Shown here: in pieces, positions 1 through 10,004 of the stretch
Position numbering within the stretch: the stretch's first letter is position 1
Layout of the letters: every line of letters begins with the position of its first letter
Assembly (NCBI GenBank): GCA_025399215.1
Contig: MU621158.1
Span: forward strand, 1 to 64,000
Source: Globomyces pollinis-pini
Lineage: Eukaryota > Chytridiomycota > Chytridiomycetes > Rhizophydiales > Globomycetaceae
DNA length: 64,000 bases
Reading direction: 5' to 3'
Notes under the pieces: generated by a model
What the model was told of the DNA's origin: nothing
Database searches by the model: none
Seen by the model: only the letters and a program-made list of their open reading frames with translations
Position numbers and translations under genes: made by a program

Positions 1-812
1 TTCATTAAACAGTCGAGCAGATAAAGGCGTGATACCAGAAGTGAAGAATCGTTTGATACGATTGAACATATTGATATTGGCCTCGTTATTGAGCGTCACT
101 GTTCGGTCACTTTCAATGACATGACCACCATCATTTGACCAAATCCATTCCATCACATTACACGTTAATCCTTCATATGCTACCATGTTAGGTTATCACA
201 CTGAATTACAATTGAATTGTGATACATAGCCAGTTAACTCTCGATTACCGGCAGCTCTCTCTCTTTCAAGAATTTTCAATGCCATCTCTTCTAGTTCATC
301 CCAAGTCTTAGGAGGGTCATTATACCCATACTTTTTGAGTAAATCAGCTCGATAATAAAGAAACCCATATTCTGCCGAAATCGGCAACGCGACTAGAAGA
401 TTAAATAGTTAACCATACCTAATTTTTCACCCAACAGATTATTTCTTGCGACAGCAGGAATATGACCTTCTATCAAATTCTCTAACGTATCGTATTCGGT
501 CAGATCCAACAAGTTATCAGCAAACGCACCAGGCCAAACCACATCAAGCATAATGATATCATTTGTATTATCTTTCATCTTGAATAAATCAGTAACCAAG
601 TCTGCATAGCTGCTTGACATCTGAGAGGTCACCAACTCAAATTTAATATCAATAGCATTATTGGTAGCAACCTTGAAAACGTTTGTAAGACTTTCTAACG
701 AGATCTTTTCGGCAGTGATATTTGATATGGCTGGAATAGCAAGTACTTTGATGGTTAAAGCTCTTACTTGTAGGAGTAAAGTTAGACCTAACAGGATCTT
801 TTGAAAAATCAT
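1..812 (-). CDS. Bacterial-type extracellular solute-binding (ABC sugar-binding family) receptor, N-terminal part
   Basis: The gene starts at ATG 812 and runs off the left edge. A hydrophobic leader (MIFQKILLGLTLLLQ) predicts a signal peptide. The following sequence matches the family 1 extracellular solute-binding fold: DIIMLDVVWPGAFADN, LPISAEYGFLYYRADLLKKY, PKTWDELEEMA and SYEGLTCNVMEWIWSNDGG. Two tiny introns, 393-418 (26 nt) and 180-209 (30 nt), restore one frame, so this is nuclear and expressed-looking, not bacterial contamination. From family knowledge, zoosporic fungi carry such domains fused to class C GPCR-type seven-helix regions; whether that holds here lies outside the window. 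Likely role: binding of sugars or other small ligands at the cell surface. Confidence 0.8.
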
Positions 813-1219
813 TTAGTTAGGAAATATAAGAGCGTGACAAGAATAAACAACAAATTGAAACGCGTACGTTTGCCTGGTTGAATAAGTCCCGCATATTACT
901 AATACCATTTGCATTAGTTTTGGTTGATTGAGTGAGTATTGTAATGAAGATTGAAAAAATAAATTTACTATTTAAATATAAAACTACTAAATTGCCAGCC
1001 TTTTTATAACGTTTATGTTTGCCGCTTCAACTTTTATGATTGCACGAATAAATCTTATGAAAACTTAATGACTAGTCGGGTTGGCATGGAATTTTTAGCA
1101 GGTAGGTATCCTTAAAAATTTCCAAGCGTACCATTGGACATGATTCTTACTATTATATAAAAAGCAGATATAAGATTAAAATATTTATAAAAAAGAGTTG
1201 AAGTAAATTAAACAGAATT
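813..1219. other. Intergenic, 407 bp
   Basis: This is AT-rich sequence between the start of the solute-binding gene and the stop of the convergent-side KEN-box gene. I see no coding pattern, tRNA or repeat in it. It must contain the promoter of the minus-strand solute-binding gene. Confidence 0.5.
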
Positions 1220-2459
1220 CTAAATGGCTTTTTCCAATGAACGACGTTTCTTGTAAACTGGCTCTACATTTTCTGATTTCAAAATACCAGGCTTTTTCGA
1301 CGATAGCTGATTAGGAGAAAAGGCTGATGGTTTGGGAGTAGGTCTTGGACGTAACAGATACATTGTTCTCGGTGTGGGACAAGTCTTGACTTTTCTGGGC
1401 ATACTAGTAGGCTTTACAATACTCTCTTCATAATTGTCTTCTGTTTGATTCACCAACAGCAGTCTTGAATCTGTAGGGTTGCTGGTTTCTTGAGTATGAT
1501 TAAAAGCCATTGGTAGGAAGAGTTTCTGAGACAATTTAGAGTCCTTAATTCTTTCGGGGATACGAGCAGGGGTAGATGGAGACAGGGTATCCATAAATAG
1601 ATTCTTTGGTTTAAACATATTGATTGATGTTGCGCGATAAAAGGCAGACCCTTTGGTGCGAGTCTCTTTTCCAGGAGGTGGCAGGCTAGAAGGTATACGG
1701 AAATTCTTTTTGGAAGGAAGGGGTGATATTATTATCTGAATTTTTTCTTGTTGTATACCAACATAAGCAGGGAAATTACTAATAGGAATGGGGGCAAGTG
1801 GATTTGAGCTTTCATGCCGAGGATCATTATCTCTTGAATGAGACTCTTGTAAAGAGTTTTCTTTGTTGCCAGCAGGGCTAATCAAACCGATTGCTGTAGC
1901 ACTTGATTGATTGATGTTGTCAATATTTGGATCTTCCCAGACATCAAATTCTTCCATCTCGACCACTCTACTTTGCCTGCAAGGAGACCAGAACGAATTC
2001 TTTGAAGGAGCAGTAGATGGAGCCTTTTGCAACATGGATGAAAGGATATTCCATGGTTTTGTTGATTTAGTTTCTGAATGGCTAGATCTGACAGAAGGGG
2101 AGAGAAAGGATTGATTGTATTTAGGAGTCTTCTTAGTTGGAGTAGGGGAAGTAGGATGAGGGATGGGAGTGGTAGAGGAAGAAACCCTTGTAGGAGCGGA
2201 AGGAGTGACCAGGGTACTTTTAGATCTATGAGATTAGCGATGTATTACAATACTTTCTAGGAGTTGAATTACAAGTCTTCAAGTTTGTAAATCTAGACAA
2301 GAAAGTAGGTGATACCAAAGAGTTCCTTGGAGGTGTTCGATCTATACGATGAATTCTAGGAGAATCCAGTACGGTTGATCTAATATTTGTCAGTTGTGGA
2401 AGGTTCTTGTGTGTGACATTTGAAGCGCGACTTCGCAAACTGTACGAAGGTGAGTGCAT
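1220..2459 (-). CDS. Disordered Ser/Pro-rich nuclear protein with KEN box and CDK-type sites (unrecognised)
   Basis: Two exons, joined across a 28-nt intron near 2229-2256, give 403 residues starting at ATG 2459. No folded domain is recognised. Visible features are many SP and TP sites (for example IPHPTSPTPTKKTP), a KEN box in PAGNKENSLQE, an acidic aromatic patch FDVWEDPN, and a basic C-terminus PVYKKRRSLEKAI that could serve nuclear import. KEN plus clustered proline-directed phosphosites is typical of APC/C substrates such as securins, CDK inhibitors and mitotic regulators, but these families diverge fast and no orthology can be claimed. The next gene upstream on the minus strand is VPS29, unrelated in function. 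Confidence refers to the gene model, not to a role. Confidence 0.7.
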
Positions 2460-2659
2460 TTTTAACCAGTCTGGACTTCTGTAAAAATGTTTGATTTTTA
2501 TTTTCCTTGTGTGATCTGTCGGAGTTTCGACTTTAAAAAAACGGAAAAAACATGACTCATTGCACGTTAGCTCATAGTTGATTCAGATAGATGATCTTAA
2601 CTAGTTAATCATAGTGTTGGTTAATAATTTTTGATTTATATTCATGGGAAATTGGAGAG

Positions 2660-3303
2660 TTATTTGATATAATCCAACTTTTCTACTTTCACTTGTCCAT
2701 CAATCAATTTATAAATGTATAATGAAAATCCAACTGGTGATAAATCCATTAGTACAAATGATGGTGTCACTTCTTCAACATACATACTAAATGCTCCCGT
2801 TGCTGATCCTGGATTAATATAGAACTTCTATTTGTTTTAGTTGATCCTAATGATAACCCCATTTTTTTCAAATGCTTGAAATTCATGAGTTCCTCCTGAT
2901 AGTAAAATATCAACTGTCATAGATCTAACTATTGATTCCTTCATAGAAACGTCATTATTATCCAATACATTCCCTTGAACTCCAATTTTAAACCCTTCAT
3001 ATTCTGCTATTTTAGATTTTTGAATAACAGGACAAATTGTTGATAAATATTCCATTGTTTGGGTTGACACATCACCAATGGGTATAATCACTTGAATTTT
3101 GCCTGGTACCTAAGAGATAAACTATCTGTAGAATCTATTACCAATAACTTTTTGAACTTGACTGGTAAATCAATCTGTCGCTCTGGTATATGAAAATCAC
3201 CTACCTTCATTAGTCCAATATAAATACCTTTAATTAATATTTAAACTACCCTCTTACCTAATGTAAGTCGTTATTCTACCCTACCTATTATCAAGATAAG
3301 CAT
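2660..3303 (-). CDS. VPS29: VPS29-like retromer subunit, shortened, metal site degraded
   Basis: Four exons give 165 residues. The 19-nt first exon reads MLILII, and across the first intron this becomes [27 protein letters not shown]. Later landmarks are DVSTQTMEYLSTICP, ILLSGGTHEFQAFEKNG and the diagnostic FYINPGSATGAF...TPSFVLMDLS ending KVEKLDYIK. VPS29 is the phosphoesterase-fold subunit of retromer, which recycles cargo from endosomes. Usual length is about 182-190 residues; here the block carrying RGDFD and the HGH motif is missing without any frameshift, the TGN motif reads IGD, and SGHTH reads SGGTH. Catalysis is therefore not expected, which fits a scaffold role. Intron 1 (3201-3284) divides into three GT-AG modules. 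Other introns lie near 2830 and 3112. Confidence 0.85.
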
Positions 3304-3440
3304 CCTAATTTTTGTTTAAAAATTTTACAGAAAGTCCAGTTGATAAAAAGAAGTTTTTATTAATATAAAGAAACTGAATAAAGAAAAGAAAGAAATTCTA
3401 GTATCTAGGTCTATGTGGTGTAGTCAAAGGTTGGATGGTA

Positions 3441-4541
3441 TCATGACAAGGAGTCTAAAAAGTTCCCCAAGATATCCTTTCCATAAGTGGTTTCATCAGA
3501 GCATGATGGACATCTTATTATAGTCAATCGCATCATAGGGATAATACATTCCCCGCATAATCGATGTGAACAGCTCAATGGTAAAGAGGCAAGTTTTTCA
3601 TTGCATTTACTGCAAGGATGAAGTTTAGATTGTTTCTGGTTTCTAGTTTGTCGGCCAAGGTCATCTTTCGTGTTTAATATTATCTGGTTTTGTTGTTCTG
3701 CTTGTTCTGCTCTATTCTATTTAAGTAACATTCATTCATACCTTAACTGTGCACGACGTTGATTCATCCCGCATTTATTGCATAAATATCCATCCATATT
3801 CTCTCGATCACGTCTCCATTTACCAGCAGATTTTGTTGTTGAACAGTGACCGCAAACTCTTTTGCTTGGATCAATAAATATTCGCTTCAAAGCAGGCTAA
3901 AAGTCAGACTATTCAAGTTACTTGAGATGATTCTGTGCTTGATTCTTCGGAATATGAGGAAGATGGAATAGAATCGATTGGTTCTGCACTTGGTGCTATA
4001 TGGTTCAGCTCAATCTTGATAACCCCATAATCTTCTTCATCTGCTTCATTACTGCAAAATGAGTTGAACATGAACTTACTGAGTTCGATTTGCATTTCTA
4101 CTTCTACGTTGGTTCATTCCACAATTATTACACAACCAACCATTCTTTTTGTCCAGATCTGACCTCCAATACCTTGAATTCTGTGTTTGACAGTGATTAC
4201 AACATCTTTGAGAGTGTTTCTTTTCAAGAAGTGGTGTCATTTGATCATCACAAGCAGTATGCCAACCTCGATAAGCTAAAGGGCCAGTCATTTTAGTTTT
4301 AATCAAATGTGTATGTTTTAGTTTTGTTACTGCGTTTCTGATTCCTGATGGTGTACTAATAAGTGTTACTAATTGAACTTGGTGGGGAGAACACAAAGAA
4401 CACAAACTTTTGATGAAAAGTGGACACTTACTAATTTAATCGGTCAGCTAAATCTTCATTTGTAAACCAGTCATTCGGATTTGCTTGTAAGAAACTTTTA
4501 AGTTCTTCACAAACATTTTTAGGTCGAACTGTGGTTATCAT
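3441..4541 (-). CDS. Winged-helix / double GATA-type zinc finger / RING protein
   Basis: Five exons give 313 residues from ATG 4541. Domains in order: an N-terminal helix-rich segment (EELKSFLQANPNDWFTNEDL, then TPSGIRNAVTKLKHTHLIK) resembling a winged helix; GATA finger 1 with CNHC, YWRSD and LCNNCGMNQRR; an acidic linker (EADEEDYGV to SSSYSEESSTESSQ); GATA finger 2 with CGHC, KWRRD and LCNKCGMNQRR; and a C-terminal C3HC4 RING (CSKC, CSHRLCGEC, CPSC). The fingers have a slightly longer loop than canonical 17-18 residues. GATA fingers bind DNA and RING domains recruit E2 enzymes, so a DNA-bound ubiquitin ligase is a reasonable inference. Introns are 76, 28, 25 and 30 nt. The two fingers look like an internal duplication. 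Confidence 0.8.
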
Positions 4542-5436
4542 CTACAATCCTGTCAATCAAAAATTAGTTACTGTATTTTAAGTTTGTAACGTTGCGAAAT
4601 CTAATTGAATTTTGTTTGTAAGTTGAAGCTTATTGTTATTTCGTTGTGATAACCTTTTGTTTATTTAATTAAAGTCATGAGTGTTTGTGGCATATGATCG
4701 CGAAAACTCCGAATGCTCCTCATTCGCAAACAAACATGTACGAGACAGTTGATCTATCTTGAGATATCAGATGGGAGCACTTTTCATAACAATCTTTGGC
4801 TACCCATTACATTAAATTGCAAAGGATCAAAAAGGTTACTTTTGTTTCAAGAAGTGATCTAAAAAATTATATGACTTTCAATCAAAAACATGGTATATTT
4901 ATTAGAATTATCAATTTTATAGCATTGGTTCATTCAATTTTTTTTGTGAAAGTGTTAAAATCATTCATTAAGCAACATTGGTTTGCTTTCCGTGCATTTG
5001 TCACATAGTGTCAAGGTTGGGATCTGTGTAAGAGAGGTCATAAATAGAAAATCAAATGTAAGCATCTCAAATTCCATTGATTCTATAATACAAACTTTAA
5101 ATTTCATCCCCAACATCAAATGCACGCAGGTTAACGTGGTTTCACTATTTGATATGATGAAATTCATATGATGAACCGCTAGATTATCCTAAAGTCGCCA
5201 TCGTCGTTCATTTCATGTGAGTACCTATAAAGATTTTTCAAATTAAACATTTTGTTATTTATTGAGAACCAGAATCATTGTATATTATCCAAAAAAAAGA
5301 CCAGAAAAATCTTTCCATCAGCGAACGAGTATCTAAACTGTTGACTGATCGGGAAATATTCAAGACAATCGGAAGACGAAAATAAATCACGTGTTGTTGT
5401 TTGTTTGCTTGTGAATTTCTTTGATTTTTAACGACC
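4542..5436. other. Intergenic, 895 bp, divergent promoter region
   Basis: The region separates the divergent GATA/RING and bromodomain genes. Short open frames at 4796-5008 (plus) and 4961-5167 (minus) overlap each other, lack homologous-looking motifs and are probably chance. Nothing else is supported. Confidence 0.45.
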
Positions 5437-6119
5437 ATGAACGCGAATATTATAGAGTTTAAAAGAAATCAAAAGAAACTAAACTCGTTACTAGCATCAA
5501 CTAAACGACATCCAAGTGCTATACCATTTTTATTACCCGTGGATCCAATTAATCATGGTTGTAACGATTACTTTGAAAAAATCAAAAATCCAATGGATTT
5601 ACATACAATAGCAATCAAATTAAATCAAAATACGCCTTTATTATCCAACAATAGTACAATTGAAGAATATGAATTATATGGAGTTCAACAATTTATCAAT
5701 GATATAGTTTTAATCATATCCAATTGTTATCAATATAATCCAGTAGATCATGAAATAAGAAAAAAAGCAAAACAATTGGCAGAATGGTTTGATAGTCATG
5801 TACGATCCATGTTTCAAGGAATTTTAATTGATTGGGAAGGATTTGGAATAACTGATTTAGAATTTAGTACCAACCAGAAACGATCATCTAAGCTTGTAAC
5901 ATATGATGATGATTCAAGTCAATTTGATAATGATTTGTTGGAACTTTCAAAACTTCCCATTACAAAGAAACGTAGATTATCTTCATTTAAGGTTTGATTG
6001 ACGCGCTTTTTATTGATTTTTAGAGGGAAATGTCTCCCGATTCAGAATTAATTGAATTGCAAAAAACTTTATTTGCAATGACTCAACAGATTGAACAATT
6101 ACAAAATCGAGTGAAATAG
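5437..6119 (+). CDS. Single-bromodomain protein
   Basis: Exon 1 from ATG 5437 carries a bromodomain at about residues 10-130: HPSAIPFLLPVDPINHGCND, then the PMDL turn (IKNPMDLHTIAIKLNQ), and helix B/C with INDIVLIISNCYQYNPVDH, where the acetyl-lysine-contacting Asn is present. A basic patch TKKRRLSSFK follows. A 32-nt intron (about 5995-6026) leads to a short last exon coding a coiled-coil tail, ELQKTLFAMTQQIEQLQNRV, and the stop at 6117. Spliced length is 216 residues. Bromodomains read acetylated histones. The single domain plus a short coil does not match the two-domain BET layout, so the protein may be a subunit of a remodelling or acetyltransferase complex; that is inference. Confidence 0.85.
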
Positions 6120-6236
6120 TCGTCGATTGATTCTTACGTTCATTTCTTTCTTTTTTTTTTGAATATTTAGAATAAACTAATTAATTTTTTAATACACTGT
6201 TTATTCAATACTGAATTGATATTTGAACAAATAGTG

Positions 6237-7784
6237 TTACTTATTGGGAATTGGTTTGGCTGCTTGATCAGGTAGATCACTTTTACTCTCCATTCTTTTT
6301 GTTTTGGCTTTCGATACTCTTGGGCCTCTGCTTTCTTTGCTCTTGGACATTTTACTACTATTAGTTCTTCCCACATAATATATTCTTTCAACAACGTAAT
6401 GAAGTAAAACAGATTGTAAAATGATGTGAATCGCTATAGGGTAAGCTTGAAAGATTCCAATAATAATATCTGATTTATCTAATCCTAGTGAGACTCTCGT
6501 GTAGTTTCTAAATTGTGATATTCCAATGTATATAAGACCATTTAATACGTGAAATGATAACAGACCCGCAAATGAAAGGTCTTTCTGCATTAATTCCTTA
6601 AACAATCGCCATGTACTGTAAGTCTTCTTTCGAATGCATAAATAAATAGTTACACCAAGCGGAACAAAGTTTAAGGAGATGAAAAAGATATTCCAATAAG
6701 TAAACATAGCCTTTGCAATATTGATGTTACTGAAAACCCAACCAGTTTTTAAAATTGCATATTCAAAGTACATGTAATTGGAAATGTTGAGAACGGCATG
6801 TACAGGTATGATACATACATAAATCACTATTGTTTTCCAATACGCAACATTTCCAAGTTTCAAGCAAATATAAACCGATCGTAACAAGCAATGTAAAGTA
6901 GCCAAGGAAAAGAATGGGTTAATAAACGACTTTAGGAATGCAGAGTAGGTACCAAACGCCTTCGGTGCAACTGTTAATAGGAAATCGACAATTGCGTAAA
7001 GAAAGAATAATAATCGACCAATAACATCAGAAAACGATTCCCAGTTCATTTTTCGTAAATAGGTACGTAATGTAAGGAAAAAAGCACCACCGTACGCAAT
7101 AACAATCATCATATTGAATAAAATGGCTACAATGTCTAATAATTCAGAGAATCCAATGACAAGTAAACTACTAGGTGCTTGAGCTCTCCATATAAATGTA
7201 TCTTTTGTTCTTTGAGTATCGAATGTTTTTATAGAGATGGTAAGTAAGCCTTGTGGGGTCAATTGAGTCGTTGGTGTATCTGAAATTGGTACAGATGAGT
7301 TTGTTCCCTTGCAACCTTTTTCTGTATACAAATAAAGAACAGAGCTTTGACAACGGTAGAATTCAGCACATTGAGATTCTAAAATATACAATCTATCATA
7401 GTTTGTCACAGTGTCATTTGTAATAACACAATAGGGATTGTTGTTCACGGCCGTTGGCATATTATTGATCACATTATTTACATCAACGTATTCATAAGCA
7501 ACGCTAGCTTGACCAGTAGCTGTTTTATTCAAACTTGTCACGCAACATTGATAAGGTTTTAACTCTGCATTCATTCTACCACAATATCCAACTCTAACAT
7601 CAGTTTTCCACACTCCAAAGAATGGTGGCCAAGTTTCATTTACAGACTTGTCTGTTTTAGCAGTTGGGTTGTTGAATTGGAATTCATACATAGATGTGGG
7701 TGGTCCTTTACATGATTCAGCAGTCATCCATTGAGATTCAAATAATGATTTTCCTAACGCAAACGAGTAAAGGAGATAAATCAT
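6237..7784 (-). CDS. Secreted-ectodomain seven-helix membrane protein (receptor-like, unrecognised family)
   Basis: A single intronless frame of 515 residues starts at ATG 7784. It has an N-terminal leader (MIYLLYSFALGKSLF), about 190 residues of ectodomain with about ten Cys and several N-glycosylation sequons (NET, NKT, NDT, NSS), and then about seven hydrophobic segments (for example LLDIVAILFNMMIVIAYGGA, LLFFLYAIVDFLLTVAP, TIVIYVCIIPVHAVLNI). The C-terminal tail is basic and rich in Ser and Lys (SKMSKSKESRGPRVSKAK). The layout suggests a GPCR-like receptor of the kind expanded in zoosporic fungi. No ligand or G-protein motif can be read. Lack of introns is notable beside intron-rich neighbours. 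Confidence 0.7.
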   Translation of the reverse strand: MIYLLYSFALGKSLFESQWMTAESCKGPPTSMYEFQFNNPTAKTDKSVNETWPPFFGVWKTDVRVGYCGRMNAELKPYQCCVTSLNKTATGQASVAYEYVDVNNVINNMPTAVNNNPYCVITNDTVTNYDRLYILESQCAEFYRCQSSVLYLYTEKGCKGTNSSVPISDTPTTQLTPQGLLTISIKTFDTQRTKDTFIWRAQAPSSLLVIGFSELLDIVAILFNMMIVIAYGGAFFLTLRTYLRKMNWESFSDVIGRLLFFLYAIVDFLLTVAPKAFGTYSAFLKSFINPFFSLATLHCLLRSVYICLKLGNVAYWKTIVIYVCIIPVHAVLNISNYMYFEYAILKTGWVFSNINIAKAMFTYWNIFFISLNFVPLGVTIYLCIRKKTYSTWRLFKELMQKDLSFAGLLSFHVLNGLIYIGISQFRNYTRVSLGLDKSDIIIGIFQAYPIAIHIILQSVLLHYVVERIYYVGRTNSSKMSKSKESRGPRVSKAKTKRMESKSDLPDQAAKPIPNK

Positions 7785-8124
7785 ATCAAAGAGATATTTG
7801 CTGAAAGAAGTTGATTTTTAATCAGAATTGACGTGTTTTTATAAATACAATGACATCACCTTTTTTGCTGGTTGATATCGATCTTTTCAAATACAAGTAG
7901 CCTAAAGCAATAGAAAGGTGCCAAAGTGTTAGCCCCATTTGATTTTCTTACGTGTTGAATCAAACGTTTTATATTTTGAATCTATTTCCTTAACCCAGAC
8001 GCGATTTATTCAATGAAGATGCATATGGACATACATACATTGGTCATCGATATATGTCATGGCCACTATGCGTATGTCATATTGACTTATTTGCGTAAAA
8101 CCTCAAAATACTAATCAATATTTT
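7785..8124. other. Intergenic, 340 bp
   Basis: Promoter-side sequence of the minus-strand 7TM gene and 3' side of the minus-strand DinB-like gene. No gene or repeat is seen. Confidence 0.5.
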
Positions 8125-8688
8125 TCACAGACTTGTATTACTTTTGGTAGGATCAAAGTAAATGAAATCAATTGAAGGTGGTGGCAATCCAAACCGAGGA
8201 CATACAGCAGTAATTTGACCACGATGATGAGTACCATGATTAACTACATGCAACAAAACCGTTCCCAATGGCATTGATTTTTTTGTCCCGCTTGAATCTG
8301 AGTAAGAAAATGAATCATCCAAATCAATTGAATTTGGAAGAGTATCCACATATTCAATGAGTAAATTTGCCTGAGAGAGTATTGAATCTTTAAGTTGATG
8401 GCGGTCTTTGATGTAATCTTCCCAAAATATTGAAGAATCGTTCGGTTTAGCATAGATTTCAGTATGTTGCCAGTAAGGGGCCAGTTTTGGATCAGAAGTG
8501 TTAGTTAAACGACTATACCAAAGCCGATCCGCCAACAAAAGATGGTTTAAGGTACCATGAATGGACCTAAAGCAAAGACCAACATGCCCATGATAGTCAG
8601 TATCGGACATGGAACTCATACAATTGAGTAAAGTTTCGTAGGCCCATTTGTTGTATCTTGCATATCGTTTGATCAAAGAAATGGACAT
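8125..8688 (-). CDS. DinB/YfiT-like putative metal-dependent protein
   Basis: A 187-residue intronless frame starts at ATG 8688 (MSISLIKRYARYNKWAYETL). An in-frame upstream extension to 8820 exists and cannot be excluded as a targeting leader. The pattern is that of the DinB four-helix-bundle superfamily: NKWAYETLLNCMSSM at the start, FRSIHGTLNHLLLADRLWYSR with the first conserved His, and VVNHGTHHRGQITAV with the second pair. In this superfamily three His bind a divalent metal; activities range from thiol transfer to unknown, so no reaction is assigned. The family is mainly bacterial but has scattered fungal members. The absence of introns in an intron-dense region is compatible with horizontal acquisition, though not proof. 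Confidence 0.8.
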   Translation of the reverse strand: MSISLIKRYARYNKWAYETLLNCMSSMSDTDYHGHVGLCFRSIHGTLNHLLLADRLWYSRLTNTSDPKLAPYWQHTEIYAKPNDSSIFWEDYIKDRHQLKDSILSQANLLIEYVDTLPNSIDLDDSFSYSDSSGTKKSMPLGTVLLHVVNHGTHHRGQITAVCPRFGLPPPSIDFIYFDPTKSNTSL

Positions 8689-9026
8689 TGTGAGGGTAAA
8701 TTTGAAACTCAACGTGACATAATCCTCAATTACCAACTGGTATGTGTCTGAGTGCTGGTATATGTGTGGATACAGACTAATAATAAAGACACTATGTAAG
8801 GATTTAAGGGAGCAAGTCATGAATTTAATAAGAACATCATTGTAGATTCAATTAAATACTTTACACAGTCCACAGTAAGTGCTATCTTACAATCCAGTAA
8901 ACCCAAGTACTGTTAAATACTTGCTGGTTCAATTCTCTATTCCTACTAGTAGAGTTGGTGTTGCTATCCAAATCACTCAAGCCACTCAAATCAAATCAAA
9001 TTGAAAAAAAGAAAGAGGGAAAATCT
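8689..9026. other. Divergent promoter region, 338 bp
   Basis: The stretch lies between the divergent DinB-like gene and the holocytochrome c synthase gene. It may include an in-frame N-terminal extension of the DinB-like gene up to 8820. No other feature is seen. Confidence 0.45.
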
Positions 9027-9720
9027 ATGTCTTGTAACAGTGATTCCCTACAGGATGAATGTCCAATGAGAAACAATAATACCAACATATCACAATGTCC
9101 TGTCGATCATAATGATCAACATCCTTTACTCAATCCTACAAATCATATGGATTTACATCCAAATCAAACTCCAGCTCAAGACCAACGCATTCCTTTAGAT
9201 ATTCACCGTGAAGAATCTTCAATTCCAATGGGTGGGAAAAATGACGGAAAGAACTGGGTTTATCCTTCAGAACAGATGTTTTTTAATGCAATGAAGAGAA
9301 AGAATTGGAATCCAAATGAAAAAGATATGAAATCTATTATTCCAATTCATAATGCCGTTAACGAACAATGTTGGCATTGGATTCTCAAATGGGAAGCATT
9401 GCATACCAACACTTGTAAAACTCCAAAGTTATTGAAATTTGAAGGAAGAGCAAAAGATTACACTCCTAAAGCCCGATTTAAACAACTATTGGGGTACTTT
9501 CTATTGGTTGTCTAATTTTTTTTTTTATAGTTATAAGCTCCCTTTTGATCGTCATGATTGGACTATTGATAGATGTGGAGAAACGGTTACCTATGTGATT
9601 GATTTCTACTCAGGGACTCCTGTAGATGGAAAACCCGCATCGTTCTATTTAGATGTGAGACCGGCCATGACCTTTTCTGGCCTGCGTGATAGATTTATGT
9701 TCTGGTGGAAAAATCTTTGA
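9027..9720 (+). CDS. CYC3: Holocytochrome c synthase (cytochrome c heme lyase)
   Basis: Two exons separated by a 37-nt intron (9494-9530) give 218 residues. The first ATG in frame is 9027 ([16 protein letters not shown]); an upstream open stretch has no ATG. The enzyme attaches heme to apocytochrome c in the mitochondrial intermembrane space. Landmarks: two heme-regulatory Cys-Pro motifs (ECPM, QCPVDH), [36 protein letters not shown] with the heme-ligand His, and after the intron [29 protein letters not shown] and the closing [20 protein letters not shown]. The join reads LLG+[10 protein letters not shown], as expected. Length is usual for fungal members. Confidence 0.95.
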
Positions 9721-10004
9721 AAGTAACCTTCCCAATAAAATTTCTTATTTAATAGATTACTTTCAATGGACATTATTTATCATACTGGGAATTTATTGTC
9801 CCTTAGTAACGCGTAGTTAGTTCTTGTTGACGTATTTCATTGTCTATAACGAATTTGTTTATCGTTCAAACAGGAAACTAACCGGAACAACGGTAAGTCA
9901 ACCAAAAAAATTCCTTGATTTCCTTGTTTCCTTCAAAAACTAAAAAAAATATAAAAACCCGAAAATGGGTCTCAACAATTGCAATACAAAATTAAAATAA
10001 TCAG

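Noticed and set aside
393..812. Bacterial contamination suggested by a sugar-binding protein
   Set aside because: The frame is interrupted by two GT-AG introns of the size typical for this contig.
4796..5167. Overlapping small genes in the GATA/bromodomain intergenic region
   Set aside because: Both lie on opposite strands of the same AT-rich sequence, with no domain, leader or intron pattern.
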